64,000 nt of DNA from Sipunculus nudus (taxonomy: Eukaryota > Annelida > Sipuncula > Golfingiida > Sipunculidae), in contig CM049317.1 in assembly GCA_026874595.1 (NCBI GenBank), forward strand, positions 55,276,118 through 55,340,117, given 5' to 3'. This document shows, piece by piece, positions 11,266-24,190 of the stretch (position 1 is the first letter of the stretch; each line of letters starts with the position of its first letter). Under the pieces are notes generated by a model, which saw only the letters and a program-made list of their open reading frames with translations, did not search any database and had not been told where the DNA came from. The translations under genes were made by a program, and so were the position numbers.

Positions 11266-12154
11266 AAACTCCGTGTTTATTTTACACCCCCTATTCACAC
11301 CACGTAAACCGGGAAGTATTAGAAACATATTGCCGCTGTCAGAGCGCCATTCTGATCATATACAAATGACAGATTAGACTCACTGGACTGAATGAAAAAT
11401 AAGTGACTGGGCGTAGTTAGTACCTTGTACTTCAAATGACACCTATTATGTTTCTAGAATGATCGGTTGGTGTATGTGCCTCTCCGTGCGTATTTTTATT
11501 CACAGTGTATCTAAAACGAAGACTATGTAATATATACCTTTTATTTTCTCAGTGACATATTTTTAATGTTTAACAATTAAGTGCTCGAGTTTAAAAAAAA
11601 AGAGAACGTATTATATGTTTCCAGTATAGGTTAATTCCAAACCGGTTTAAGAAATTTAATATTTCATGACTAACCTAAGAAATGGAACAAAAGTCTGTAA
11701 TACTATAATTAATATATTTCATTTCCAATATATAAATAAAATTATCTGAATAGCAAGGGGGATGATTACATTGACAATCCCCCTTGTTAAAGAGTGTGTG
11801 TGTGTGTGTCTGTATAAATACCTCCGCCCTGATCTACCGAACCTGCAAATGTGGTCCTGAGGCTGTGTCCCTTTGAGCTTTTTAAATAATTTACGTTAGT
11901 GGTCTACCGTTCGGTCACCCGACTTACCTACGGTACCCTGGTTTCAGAAACAATGACACCCGTAAGACAGAGCCAAGGCGTAAGTAAAGTAGCGGCAAAG
12001 GTGGCAGATTATGGTAGGAAGCAGGCGCCATGTTATTTCTTTATAAGCGACATCTGGAGAGAGACTATATTGGAGTACTGGAAGGAAACAAAGGAAATAA
12101 GATATTAAGTACCAATTTTCGGTTTTCTAAACCTTGCAGTGCATTTAGAAATGT
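11266..12154. other. Unassigned AT-rich sequence with one hairpin
   Basis: CAAGGGGGAT (11,754-11,763) and ATCCCCCTTG (11,777-11,786) form a perfect 10-bp inverted repeat with a 13-base loop, followed by a short (TG)n. No gene is recognised. Confidence 0.5.
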
Positions 12155-12162
12155 ATCGATGA

Positions 12163-12509
12163 CAGGGGCGTCAATATAGGGTGGTCGGGGGTGGGGGTAT
12201 ACCATCCCCCCCCCCCAATTTTCAGGGAATTATATATATATATATATATATATATAGTAAATGAAATATAGATTTGAATAGAATATAGACAGCTCCATTT
12301 ATGAGTTTACTGTGAAATATTGTATTGAAATATATTTGAAATGTGAATAACTATATATATATATATATTTAAAATGTGTGTCATGCAGGCGCCAAAAAGG
12401 TATATAATATATATATATATGTGTGTGTATGTGGCTATGTCGGCGAGTCTACCCCTCCCCCCCCCCCCCCCCCCCCGCCCCACCCTGGAAGAAAAAATTG
12501 ACGCCACTG
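12163..12509. mobile_element. hAT-like MITE, 347 bp
   Basis: Ends are CAGGGGCGTCAAT at 12,163 and ATTGACGCCACTG ending at 12,509, inverted with two mismatches. The flanks ATCGATGA (12,155-12,162) and ATCGATTA (12,510-12,517) match at 7 of 8 bases. An 8-base duplication and CAGNGNCG ends are hallmarks of the hAT superfamily. The interior is non-coding, with (TA)n and poly-C tracts. It is non-autonomous. Confidence 0.82.
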
Positions 12510-12661
12510 ATCGATTACTTCGAATTTAGCAATGGTGGGGCCGTAAACAAGTGGTCGTTACTTTGAGGTGATTGCTTAAACGAGGTGGTCGTTAGGTGAA
12601 GGTTTACTTTATATCATTTCATCAAAGCATTGTATAAAAACAGCTATTCGAAATACTAGTC

Positions 12662-12860
12662 ATAGGGGCGGATTCAGGGTATGGGAAAAGAGGGTTCCAA
12701 CCCAGGAGGACTAATGACAAAGCCTAAATAAAGTCCCCATGGAGTTCTTGAAAAAAAGGGGGGTCCTGGTCTGTAACCCTTAAAAAAGTTGCTGTGGCCC
12801 AAGGGGGGGGGGGGGGTCCGGTCCTAGTAGACTCCCCCCCCCCCCCCCCCCCCTTCTGCG
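12662..12860 (+). mobile_element. CAGGGG-end dispersed element, copy 2 (degraded)
   Basis: Starts aggggcggattcagggtatg. It shares ccaaccCaggaggactaat-type sequence with 31,160-31,335, and the ggtccggtcc and poly-C end with copy 1 at 6053. Long G and C homopolymers lie at about 12,804-12,817 and 12,834-12,853. Confidence 0.6.
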
Positions 12861-13960
12861 TCATCCATTTCCAAACGGTTTATTCCCCATATATTGAAGA
12901 GATGATGCGGTCAAAGTACACTCACGGTCAACTTATGCAGCACTGTTTCCCCTAAACTTCCGGTGAAAATTAAATAAATGCCAACAAGGATATACCCAGT
13001 CAAAATTGCAGCAGTTCTGTCAACGCTTCTAGAGTTGTTGAAATTATTCGAAGACAGCCCCTCCCCAAACGGGTCCCGATAGAATATAAGGATATTTTGG
13101 CATACAAGTAGTATCACGCCGAACTGGTAGCGTTATAATCCTCAGGTCGGCAGTATACGTGTACAGTTTGAAATTCGCTGTGATTATCGTTTTAAAATTC
13201 TAGTACGTGACCTGACTAAATACTCGGTAATATGACCCCTGCTTGAGCTGTCGGTGACACGATATTAGAAAGATGATTACGTAAACACGACCGGCTGGTA
13301 ATTAGAGAATGATGTGAACTGTCGCTTAAAATCGTGAGAATGTTTGATGATGCGAAATTAAGAGCTGTCGGTTTGCAATGGCCATGTGCATAAAGACGGC
13401 CGGTCTATCAAATGTTATCATCCACACTCACACTTGCGCGCACTCAGTAAAGAATATTTTCTTCGATTTTATTTAAACACGGCTTTATGGTTAGCAATAA
13501 AGCAACTCTGTTTATATTCAGATATTACCGCGATGTACATCATAATACATGAAGTTTATTTTCGTATTTTGGACAAACACCACTTGTCCGAAAAGCCTAA
13601 ACGCAGAAGTCGGGGAATTATCACGTCGTTTCTCTATATTTCTATGAAAAGCTCCGAGGCATCTTTCCAGATGTTTAATGTAAGATTTGAATCATCAAAA
13701 TAAAGTTATGAACCCATCAGGCACTAATGCAATGTACACTCGATTGCCATGGCAATATTATTATTTAAAAAAATCCCGATTCAAGCTCGTCAGGGCTGGT
13801 TTCATATGTGAAATTCGGATTGTAATAAAGTGACAGAAATAACTTATGAAACAGAATGAATCTTATATATATTCATAAGTGTTGTGTGTAAACAGGTGTG
13901 TGTCTTGGCATCACTTGAATTCTGATCAGCAGTCGATATATGAGATAAATAATAATAATA
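12861..13960. other. Unassigned sequence
   Basis: A 105-codon plus frame at 13,386-13,703 has a normal residue mix but no motif I recognise. In DNA this AT-rich, such a frame is expected by chance. I do not call it a gene. Confidence 0.4.
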
Positions 13961-16405
13961 AACAAGTGACCCATGGGTCATGACGCTCAGCTGCCAAGCA
14001 TGACCTGTGACATCATGGGACGAGATTCACAACTTCAAGTCAAATTTTGAAGAACCAATTTGCCAATTTGTTGAAATTTTCTACGACAACAGAAATATAT
14101 ATCACCTATGTCTGGTTAAATCACAGTGAATTGATGGTCTGAGGAAAATGTATGATTGTTAAGGTATCCAGAACTATTCCCATAGCTTACTTGATACCTG
14201 TCAGTCTCAAAAGGAACACCACAAAGGGCAAATATAAGATCAAAATATATAGCAAAAAATCAAGGAAATCCATGCAAGAATTGTTGAGAAACAGGTGCTT
14301 CTGTATGAATTTGTATTCAATACAAGCCAACTGTACTGCACTTTCATAAATGATGATAATATTTATTAAGAAATATTTGACCCAATCCTTTGCAAGATTA
14401 CATTAATATATATTTGACTTCCTTCACTTTAACAGTTTTTGAGATAATATGATCAAAAGGAATTTAAAGATGGTTGCCTGGTGGCCATTTTGGACTTCTG
14501 ATAGGTCTGAAATCAGACAACAACCATTCTCTAAATCGGACCAAAAATTGAAGGTAAATTACTGAAACTGCACTGAAAAAAGGATTTCTAAGGTGGCTAA
14601 CTGGCAGACATAATGGATTTCTGACAAGTCTGACATTTGATATCACACATCCTCCAACAAGAGACCAAACTTGGGGCAAATTCTCCAAATGATATCACAG
14701 TAATGAATGTCCAAAACAATTCAAAAGGCATGTTCAGGCCCTCATATCAGATTTATAGATATGCAAATGTAAAAGTGTAGGTCCAATATTTTTTATTATC
14801 ACTCTACTTTTCAATGGGGTCAGCAGGGTTGGTAAACTGCAAAACCTGAAAGAATAGAAATGCAGAAAGCATGGCTAAGAATCTTGTAATAAAATAAAGC
14901 CATCCTAAATCAAGTACACATCCACATATTATGAGAACAAACACTTGCTTTTATATGTGGTGATTTATATAAAAATATTCAGATATCTAGGAAACGAAGT
15001 TTATTGCTATGATTCCATAAAATAAAATGCAAAATGTTCCCATCATCTTATAAATCAGTAGCTAAACCTTAATACTATACTCTCATAGTGTTAATTCCTG
15101 GCTGAAGTATTCCAACAACAGTGTTTTGTTATGCAGTAACGAGGTACTTATCACTCAGCCTTATCACTTAATAACCTGATACAAAAGGGAGTCATATGTC
15201 ACCAGTGTCACTCACAATTACAGCCACACGGTGAGATGTACCAGCTGGAGTGCAAGCTTATATATACAACAAAAATATAGATGGTCTACAAAATAAGTTG
15301 ACCTGACCTATGACCTTGGCCTTTTGCCCTCATATCAACTGGATTCTTTCTAAATGATGGGTAACTACTAACCAATTACATCTGGCCGGGTGTAATTACT
15401 TGGCAACCAATGAATGAATAACTTAGACCTGCAACCTTTAACCTCCTGACCAGATGACCTCAAAATCAATTAGTTTTTTCTTCATGCAAAAAGACCCATA
15501 AATATGAAGTTTGAATCACATTCAGTGATACAAAGATGTGGCATATGTGAAAGACTGAAGGTTTGGGTTGAAAAGTTTCACTTGAAATATGTTCACAAGC
15601 ATTTAGAACAATATTGTGACCTTGACCTTTGACCTTTTGAACTCAACATCAATAGGCTCCTTCCCCTATAGGTAGGTAAGCCATATATGACAGATGGAAA
15701 GTATAGATTAAAAAGTTTGCCTGAAAATGACTCCACGCAAGAAGAGGGTGCTGTGAACTTGACCTTTGACCTCAAAATCAACAGGTCTTTTCCCCTGTTG
15801 GCAGAGAAGCGATATCAGTGCTGAAAGGTTTGGAATGAAAGGTCTAGCTTGAAATGTGTCCACAACCTTTTCAAAGAAGTGGATCCTGTGACCCTGACCT
15901 ATGACCTTGTGACCTCAACATCTATAGGATTATTCTCCCACTTAGTGGGTGAGCTATATGTGAAAGATCAAAGAATTGGGATAAAAGGTTTGGCTTAAAA
16001 TGCATCCACCGGCTTTTCAAGGAAGTTGGTACTGTGATCTTGACCTTTGACCTTGTGACCTCAAAATAATTATGGTTCTTCCCATTTTGGTACTGGAGCT
16101 GTATGTGAAAGATGGAAGGTTTGGGATGAAAATTTTGGCTAAAAGAATTATTTCTGGGGGGTGCAAACACACCCCATAACTTCGAGAATATAGGTCGCAG
16201 TGACCTAATTTCAGGTTTGCAAGGAGATCTTTTTAGAACCTTTAAGACTGCATAGGGTTCATGGCCCTAGCCCCTACGGTTACGATTTGTGCCCTGCTAA
16301 CGGACGGACGGCCGGCCGGACGGCCGGACGGACAGACGGAAGGACGACGGACAAAGACCCATCGCTATAGCCCAGCATGACTGAAAGTCAGCTGAGCTAA
16401 AAATG
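13961..16405 (+). mobile_element. Long composite dispersed element with GCTCAGCTG terminal inverted repeats
   Basis: The left end reads aacaagtgacccatgggtca then GCTCAGCTG (13,985-13,993). The right end reads CAGCTGAGC (16,389-16,397) then taaaa. Upstream of the right end lies a GGAC/GGCC-rich tract (16,303-16,347). I recall similar aacaag...cccatggg and gctgagctaaaaa ends in mollusc repeats, but this is memory and not a search. No coding frame is seen. The interior includes a diverged block of the ~145-bp satellite. Confidence 0.55.
15300..16170. repeat. Diverged ~145-bp satellite block
   Basis: Degenerate monomers contain gaccttgacctttgacct and ...gatggaaggtttgggatgaaa. Counterparts start near 15,616, 15,755, 15,887 and 16,031. 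They are related in wording and spacing to the 1-1,400 satellite, but older. Confidence 0.7.
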
Positions 16406-17699
16406 AAATAAAATGTATGATTTTCAGCGAACTGTTAGTTAAAATATACGTTAATACTCGCATTAAATAAAATCTTCAAATAAAAATAAATTCTAACTGA
16501 CTTTTAATTTACGTTAAAACTGTTGTTAAGTTATATTTATATAAAAAGTGTTTTCTCAGAGAAGAAACACCTCTGAACAAGAAACACCTATGATTACGCG
16601 GCTAATGAAAAATTTCCCCCAAAAAATTGACAAGCGTTACATATGGAACTTTTACACTTATGAGAAAATGAATAAAAGAAGTGAAATACCTTTATTTGGC
16701 ATCGGCAAAAAGAAAAAGGTGATTCAGCTCGGTTAGGCTACTGCTTGTTATAACACAGATCTGTTTTATATAAAATAAAATACATCTGGAACGTAAACCA
16801 AGTTACTAGTATTCCGTGTAGAAGGACGGTACCTATGCTAGCAGGTTATAATGGCGAAGGATACCAGTCTGTTCTTGTGCAGCCTTCGTGACAATTAAAG
16901 CGCAAGAACTGGCTTTTTAATGGCTTTTGATTTTATTCCTTTTCTTTACTCAACCTCTGCACAAACACATTTTAATAAAGATCATGTGTTTTTTAAATAT
17001 GCGGTTAATATGGGAGTGTAACATTACACTGTGAGCCTATTTAATTGTGCTCCTTGGAATGGAATCATAAGACGCAATCTGCAGGTCATAAAAACTCCCG
17101 AAATTTATTGAAAAAAAGTTGTAAGTGGTATTAGGCGGTACCTTGGCCAGATAAAATTCAATAAATTGCTTTTTGTACTGGGGAATGGGCAAAACGTAAA
17201 TATCTACCTTATAAAAATCCATAAAACATGAGATTAGCGAGGCAGAATCGATGTGCCTATCCAAATCGATATATACACGCGGTGGCAGTGATAATTTTCA
17301 GGAAATATAAGTATTAATAACTCATCAACAGGTGAGTGAACAAAAACTGTAAAAAGTAAAAAGTTCTGAAGTACGGCATCGATTCTTGAAATAAGTGTAA
17401 CGTGCGGTTATCAATAATTATAGGTTGATAATATAAAACTACTTGATAGATCCGTTTAACTCTTTTTGTTTGGTATTATCTTAAGTAAAAAACATACAAT
17501 TATGCGCAGAAATTTGCTAGGCTTGACATGTGCCTGGCGTTCTGATTCGTGTTGGGCGCAAGCCCCGTGCGTTGCTCTGGGAACCGCACTTGTTGAACCC
17601 TGGCTTACCAGCCGATTGTGAAGATAGCGTGTTCGTTGTAGTCTAAAAGGTTCGAGTTTTTTCTTTAGAATGTTCCGGACTAGAAGCTTCTGGGCTTTG
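16406..17699. other. Unassigned AT-rich sequence
   Basis: Short frames at 16,548-16,736 and 17,037-17,264 have no recognised motif. Nothing else is assignable. Confidence 0.4.
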
Positions 17700-17767
17700 T
17701 CTGCGTAACAAGAGTTTGTGCTCTTCACTATATCGTGATCTGTTATAATTAGGTTCTGTAACAACAT
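17700..17767 (+). repeat. Short dispersed repeat shared with 24,868-24,922
   Basis: The order aacaagagtttgtgctc, tcactata, tgatctgtta, attaggttctgtaacaa matches ataacacaatttatgctc, tcactact, tgatctgtcg, ttattaggttccataacaa at the second site. It may be the end of an LTR or other element. Confidence 0.6.
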
Positions 17768-17958
17768 TTATTTTCATATTGCGCTGCATCGCCAAGTAAC
17801 AGACCTTTTCCATAAGTATGTCGAACTTTACAGTTGTCTCGAGGATGCTGGTTCTTCACATCGGGTTTTGTTAATTTATGAAAGGAGACACTTGCCTCGG
17901 GGATAGACAGAACCCCATCTCTGATGATTAGACAGGATTCATTTGCTTTCGTCATTTC

Positions 17959-17959
<1 letters not shown>

Positions 17960-18020
<61 letters not shown>
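17960..18020. repeat. (TA)n microsatellite
   Basis: About 30 TA dinucleotides. Confidence 0.95.
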
Positions 18021-18022
<2 letters not shown>

Positions 18023-19793
18023 ATTAATCTCTATAGTTGTTCAACGGACCCGAATTGTTTGTGTCAATCGTCGCTGAAAGAGGTCGCTAGTGTGGTGCAA
18101 AAGGTTTATTAAAGCTGAAGGAAAACTTTTGTTTTACCTAGCTCCTTTCAATAATCCTGCATGTGCTACGATAAATTTCATCAAAGAAAGATTTAATTTC
18201 GACCTTCTTCTTAGATTATATGTGGGAAGGACCTTCCACCAGGCCGCACATGGTTAAGAACATATTAGGAACACATTATTATGATTCAAATATTAAATTT
18301 ATTATTAAATTAAACGAATGAGGAACATAGGTCGATAATTTTTAGATTCACTTTAAATACAAGTTTTATTAGTTTTTATTCATTATAAATTTAAATCGAA
18401 AGTATATATACATTGTATATATACATTTAATATGTATTAATTAGGATTGTGTAATCTATGACCAAGGAACAATAATAAGCTACTCATAACAATAACATCT
18501 TGTCACACTTACTCCTGGGCATTTCACTTCAAGATAGCCAAGCTCAACTTCAGTGAGAAGACACTAGTATATGTTAAATTTAATTAAACAAAATGCCAAT
18601 TACGTTGAGTTTGATTCAGCTGCGCAGTTTCACTTTTTTTGTTTAAAAACGTTTGTAATAGCCGAAAGGTCAGGGAAGTTGTCAGGTTTTCTACACGTAG
18701 TTGTTTTGCTCAACGATTCTACAAAACTGCAATGTAACCACTGCACAAAACTACAAATTACCGACACAGAATTTTACGTGCCACTATTTCGTCTGTTACC
18801 GCCACTAGGTATAGTCGTTTCGCTTTGTTTAACCTCTGCTGCTTACACTTAGGGGCCCTAATTCACTGTCAGTTGAGGAAACCGTCCAAGTTTAATTGAT
18901 AGATATCTGTTCTTTAACCCACCAAAGTGTTATATAATGGAAAGTCTGATGATTCTACAGCCAGCTGTTTGAACAACTTTTGGCGTTTCTTATGAGTCTT
19001 TGGGTCCTGTCCACCTCTTGAATATCTTCCTTCCTTCCATTTCCTCCTCAGTTTCTACCTATGCCGAATAGCATCATAGGATTGGTCGATTGCCATCATT
19101 ACCATGTACTTTTAAATGTGGTTACCATTTATAGAAACTTCCGTATTTTATATGGGTAGAAAAAATAACAGTTTCGTTCTCAAGTCCATCAGAATCATTG
19201 CCTGATTTTGAAATTAGTCGTGAGACTTTCTTGGACACAATGCCCATTTAGCATCATTTTGACGTGTATGCATGGGTGACCGCCCCTCCGGCCTTCATAT
19301 TGACATTTAATTGTGTTTCTTTGTTAAGGTTTGAGCTTATCCAAGTTAAATGTATATTTTTTGCTGTTAACCATGACTTTCCCGTACCTGCAAATTATGT
19401 TATTTGATTCAGCTTTTCAGGTGAGTATCGCTGATGTCAATGTCGTACAGAAACACTATGAATGCATGGCGATGAATGTTTCCAAAGTATAATTAATTGC
19501 TAATGCCTCGTTCCCCTATCCGCACTCACAGCCTAAGAAGCCATCCTTTGCAGCCAAAGTGGATTCCTCTCCTGAAACACTTACTATTATTTAGGTGATT
19601 GCAAAATCAAGACGGGTCATATAATATATTCTAGATACCCAAATAGGTAATATTTGAATTTGCATACATTATATATCATAAATCCTGATGAACATTTTGA
19701 TTAGATTGTCTGTATTGTCTTATCATCTTGTTCATTATCTGAAAGCCTTGAATACATCATTTCCTGAAAATGTTAGTGTTAATTGATATACTG
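18021..19793. other. Unassigned sequence
   Basis: A 93-codon plus frame at 18,571-18,852 has no recognisable domain. I see no repeats. I make no call. Confidence 0.4.
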
Positions 19794-20470
19794 TGTTACG
19801 AAGACAAATTTATCAGGGGAAAATTCTGGGCCGATCCCGGAGTCGAACCCATAACGGTGGCGTACAAGTCCGGCGTCCCAACCGCTTCGCTAGAAAAGCA
19901 AGATTTACTAGCGAGACTGTTCGGTCCGCTTTTATGTCACCCCGTAACACACCCCCTCTAAAGAGCGTTTTGCTATCAGAACAAGACCAATTATCCCAGG
20001 AGTCACACTTTAGTGAGCTTGCTCCCTGGGTCTCAAAGTTAACTGTCACGTTAGAGGAACCCCCATTTTGTTACGAAGATAAATTGTTGAGGGGAAAATT
20101 CTGGGCCGATCCCGGAGTCGAACCCATAACGGTTGCGCACAAGTCCGGCGTACCACCCGCTTCGCTAGAAAAGCAAGCTTCACTAGCGAGACAGTTCGGT
20201 CCGCTTTTATGTCACCCCGTAACACACCCCCTCTCAAGAGCGTTCTGCTATCAGAACAAGACCAATTATCCCAGGAGTCACACTTTAATGAGCTTATTCC
20301 CCGGGCCACAAAGTTAACTGTCACGTTAGACGAGCCCCCATTTTGTTACGAAGATAAATTGTTTAGGGGAAAATTCTGGGCCGATCCCGGAGTCGAACCC
20401 ATAACGGTGGTGCACAAGTCCGGCGTACCACCCGCTTCGCCAGAAAAGCAAGCTTCATCCCGTAACAATA
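19794..20470 (-). repeat. 275-bp tandem repeat with a tRNA-like core (2.5 copies)
   Basis: tgttacgaaga starts copies at 19,794, 20,069 and 20,344, exactly 275 apart. The third copy ends at cccgtaaca near 20,469. Each unit has TGTTACG at the start and an inverted CGTAACA about 150 bases on. On the minus strand the core has an A-box-like tagcgaagcgg and a perfect-looking B box gggttcgactcc at tRNA spacing, then ...cggccca. The cloverleaf is incomplete, so this is a tRNA-derived SINE or retro-copy, tandemly amplified. The overlapping 131-174-codon frames are repeat artefacts. Confidence 0.75.
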
Positions 20471-20472
20471 TT

Positions 20473-20503
20473 TATATATATATATATAACACTATATATA
20501 TAC

Positions 20504-20583
<80 letters not shown>
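20473..20583. repeat. Long (TA)n microsatellite
   Basis: More than 100 bases of TA with few interruptions, directly abutting the truncated third tRNA-like copy. Confidence 0.95.
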
Positions 20584-20586
<3 letters not shown>

Positions 20587-22639
20587 CAGTTAACCTATTT
20601 TTAGCTGATTTGGAATATATTTTTTTCAACTTTAGATAAGTTAGAGGACAAGGTTTATATGTTTCGTGAGCATTTCAATCAAATGAACTGGTAAGACCCA
20701 AAAAGTACGCAATCATAGCGCAGATTTTTTTTTTAAATTACAGTTCTTTAACTTGCTCACTTTAACACTCACTCCACGTTTCCGGATGATGCCGCTTCAA
20801 TATGAAACACTCCATCATTAATGATACTTTAAAAAAACACCTACTTTTGTACGATTTAAAACGGTTCAATTTATGTTAACAATAAAGTAGGAACATGTAA
20901 CCGTTATTATGTTTTAATACCAGAAACGAAGACTTCACAGATACGCTAGTAGCGGTAAGAATTTAACGCTTAGTTGATCCCCCGGGCTTGCGTAACTCTA
21001 AAACTTAAGGCGTGTGCATCTCAGTAACAGCGGCTCATTTTGGGTTATTTACCCTTCCCTCCCACCCTGGAACACGGTATTTTGTGAGGGTTATTCTGGA
21101 TATTATATATGTTTATATTGTGATCACTGTATTATTGCTGGTGTTATTTTATGTTTATTGTATTGCATCAAACTGCTTCGAATAGATCAGTTTGTATATT
21201 TTGTTCACAATAAACCAAGTACCCACAGGGTACGTTTTATCTTTCAATAAGGACGAATTCTAACTTTATCGGTTTCAAAGACGTTTGGCTATGTAGTGTG
21301 GAAGTTCTAAAGTGATTTTTGCTGTGAAAAAAAGAAGAGTGATCATACACATATTTTGTAAGTCAACCTACAGAAAAAAAGGGAAAAATCGGTTGTCACG
21401 TTCACGAGACATTCCTTGTCCTTTGTAGCATTGATTTTCGTCATGGGGAAAAAAATAGAAAAAAAATCAGTGGGTGTCCTATCACCCTGGTGAGCTTATC
21501 CTTTTTTGCTTTTTTTTTTTTGCAAAAAAATGTTCCGAACTATTGCCTTGTACAGTAGGATATTTTTTAGGTAAATGATATACCACTTGGTTAAAATGAT
21601 GAGCTGTCAAAAATCGATGATAAAAAGAGGAGAAATGGTAGGCGGTATAGGAGGACAAATATAAAATATCCACATTTTGTTTTTTTTTAATAATTCTCTT
21701 ACTTTGTTAGACAGTCACGGAATAATAAACGGTGCATATGAAAATGATACCGGAAATAAGGATATTACCTAAATGGATATGACATGAGATTTGAATTATT
21801 TTAGAGACTCTCTTCTGAATTTTCTTCGTCAGTTTTTTTTTCACCTGTTGTAATGCATAAAATGTATAGCATCATGCGCCAAATGTCGCTCCCTATATAA
21901 AGCCATTAAAATATATAGGTCTTTGGAAATAAGTGTAAAAATTAATAACGATGATGATTTAAGGTTAATACATCGTTAAAATGTTCAGTGGCTAAATATG
22001 AATGACTGTATTTCGTGATAAGCAAGCGGAGGGTAATACATCAACAACCATGAATTATGTTTAAGGTATCCAGGATGTCATAATTTATCTATCAATCCAA
22101 TTTCCGAGTTTTCCGTTAAGCAATGGTGTTTTTATTAATTATGAGTCGCTCATATACTACACTCTTCTTCCAGATCGACCAAAACTAATTCTTTACAACA
22201 GAAATCATGATGACCATTAATTCTTGAGTAGCTGCACGTAAGATAGAGATTGATTAAGGGCTGCCATGAAATTGTATTTCCATAAACTCAAGTGTACAGT
22301 AATCGGTAGTAGAGGCTTGTTTCCCATCAGTATTTTGAGAATCTGCATATTAGAATATAAAACTAACTACTAGTTAAGATAAACATTATATTATCTTATC
22401 TTAACATCCATCCCTTTAATAAAACCTATTGCTTTGTTAAAAAAAATGAGCAGACTGCCTAGTCACAGCAATTTCCCCTGATAACTGAGGATATGTTCTT
22501 TATCAATATTTTAATAAAAAATATTTTGTGGGTGGGCTAGCGTAGGTCCAAAACTATTGATTTCCCTTCCCCCCCCCTTTTTGTTTCTTCTTTTTTTTCT
22601 CTTTCTACAGTCAGTGTTTGTGCGACACCTTCATTGTTG
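20584..22639. other. Unassigned sequence
   Basis: The stretch 21,040-21,240 is T-rich and ends near aataaaccaagtaccca. It faintly resembles the tail of an LTR or transcript, but no partner copy exists in the window. Nothing firm. Confidence 0.4.
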
Positions 22640-22860
22640 CTGATTTTCAAAGCTGACCTATCGGCACACAATTAGTTATAGGTGCAGATTTGAACTGATA
22701 TTTGTTGACCTTGACCTAATTTCCAAGTTCATATCCTCTATAGCCGATTCCCCATTGCCGCTCAGTCTTGGAGAGGGAGGTTCCCAGTGAACGTTCGGCG
22801 GTTGTAAACATATATTTTGTTGAAAGGTATGTAGTTGCACAAAGCTCTTTGCAAAATCCG
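22640..22860 (+). repeat. Dispersed repeat, copy 2 (partner at 9,995)
   Basis: Shares ordered blocks gctgattttcaaa, gttgaccttgacct, cccagtgaacgttcggcgg and acatatat with 9,995-10,260. This copy lacks the G run. Confidence 0.65.
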
Positions 22861-24190
22861 GGACGTCTGACTTGCTTGCCCTTGTTGAATGTGTTTGGAT
22901 TATCTTGAGAGGGCGCCCAACATGTTATAAACATGCACGTGGATATAAACACAACAAGAAGCCTGTGTGTAACGGGATGGGCTATTTCTGACCATGGCAA
23001 CATGGTATACGAGGTGTATTAAGTGAGACCGCATTTTTTCCTGACCATTTTGTACTGGCTAAGCTTCATTTATTTCACCATTTTCCTTACAGTATTTCCC
23101 CCTGTTTTTTAATGCATATTTATTATCGAAACGTAACCGAAAAAGTCAGATTAAGTCAAGATAACCAGTACAGAAAAAAAAACAACCATAATGACATTTT
23201 ACAAATAAAGTCTCACGTTTTCAAATTCCTCTATTGAGAAGTGAACTTGCCATCCTAAAATGGATTAGTTAGCTAAATTGTCTGGTGCTAGAAACTAGAT
23301 ACGCTCATGTCTCATATAGAATTCACAAAAAGGCACAATACGGTCATATCCACAAAATGAATAACCAGCGAGGGAAATGAAACATGAGTATGTGCAGGTA
23401 AATTAAATGGAGTTTTTTAATCATTCCTGGAACGACCATTTACAGGAGAAGGCCTCTTCAGTGGACGTGGTATACTGTTTATTGATTGCCATGATACGTT
23501 CTCGGTACAAACAAACACTATATCTCAAAGCCAGTTAATCAACCGGATGTAATCGTAATACTGCGGCTGACACCTGCGTCAGGAGTTAAGCCCTCAGAGC
23601 ATTTTTACCCTGAATCAGTTAATTAAGTACCTCAACACCTAGGTCAAATGTTACGCCCTCCGGGCATTGCTACCGTACCTAATTTTATCAAGTGCTCTCC
23701 TTTATAATGCTTGTTTCCTCTTAACGGACTTCCGACTTCTTTTCCTTCCTGTATGCCCTCCTGCAAGCTCTTTTTATAGATTCATAATAACCTTTCATAA
23801 TTTCAGGTCATTAAGTTTAATAATTATAACCTTTTCTTTTAATAATCTTTTATTTAACTTCACAATAAAATGAAGTCGGGTGAAAAAAAGTTGACAAATA
23901 ATGAGTCTTTAAGTTTAATTTAAAGTTTTGACATGTATATGTGTTTTATTCCGCCTGGCCGTTGCAATTTGTATATGGATGACCATGATAACAAACAGTT
24001 GCTTAGATAAACGATGCGGTATAGCATGTTTTCAAAGTGTGTTTCCATGTGCGCGTATCTATGCGCATGTGCGTATAAGCGTGACAAAATAGTTCTGTGT
24101 TTCAATCATCGCGTTTATGCCTATTTGCGTGAACTGGCAGACTAATATGTTGTTACAGATGTTTCTTTCACTATGCGCAGTTGTCTTGCA
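22861..24190. other. Unassigned sequence with a small direct duplication
   Basis: ttaagccctcagagcatttt (about 23,585) and ttacgccctccgggcattgc (about 23,650) are diverged direct copies. No gene is recognised. Confidence 0.4.

Noticed and set aside
13386-13703. A 105-codon frame that is not in an obvious repeat
   Set aside because: No domain, no splice or promoter context, and a length expected by chance in 64 kb of AT-rich DNA. Could be revisited with RNA-seq.
18571-18852. A 93-codon frame outside repeats
   Set aside because: Same reasons as above.
20018-20110. A functional tRNA gene at 19.8-20.4 kb
   Set aside because: A- and B-box-like words are present, but the anticodon and T stems do not pair properly and three tandem copies share the defects.
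21014-21250. Possible LTR end or 3' UTR with an aataaa-like signal
   Set aside because: No partner LTR, target duplication or upstream coding sequence is visible.
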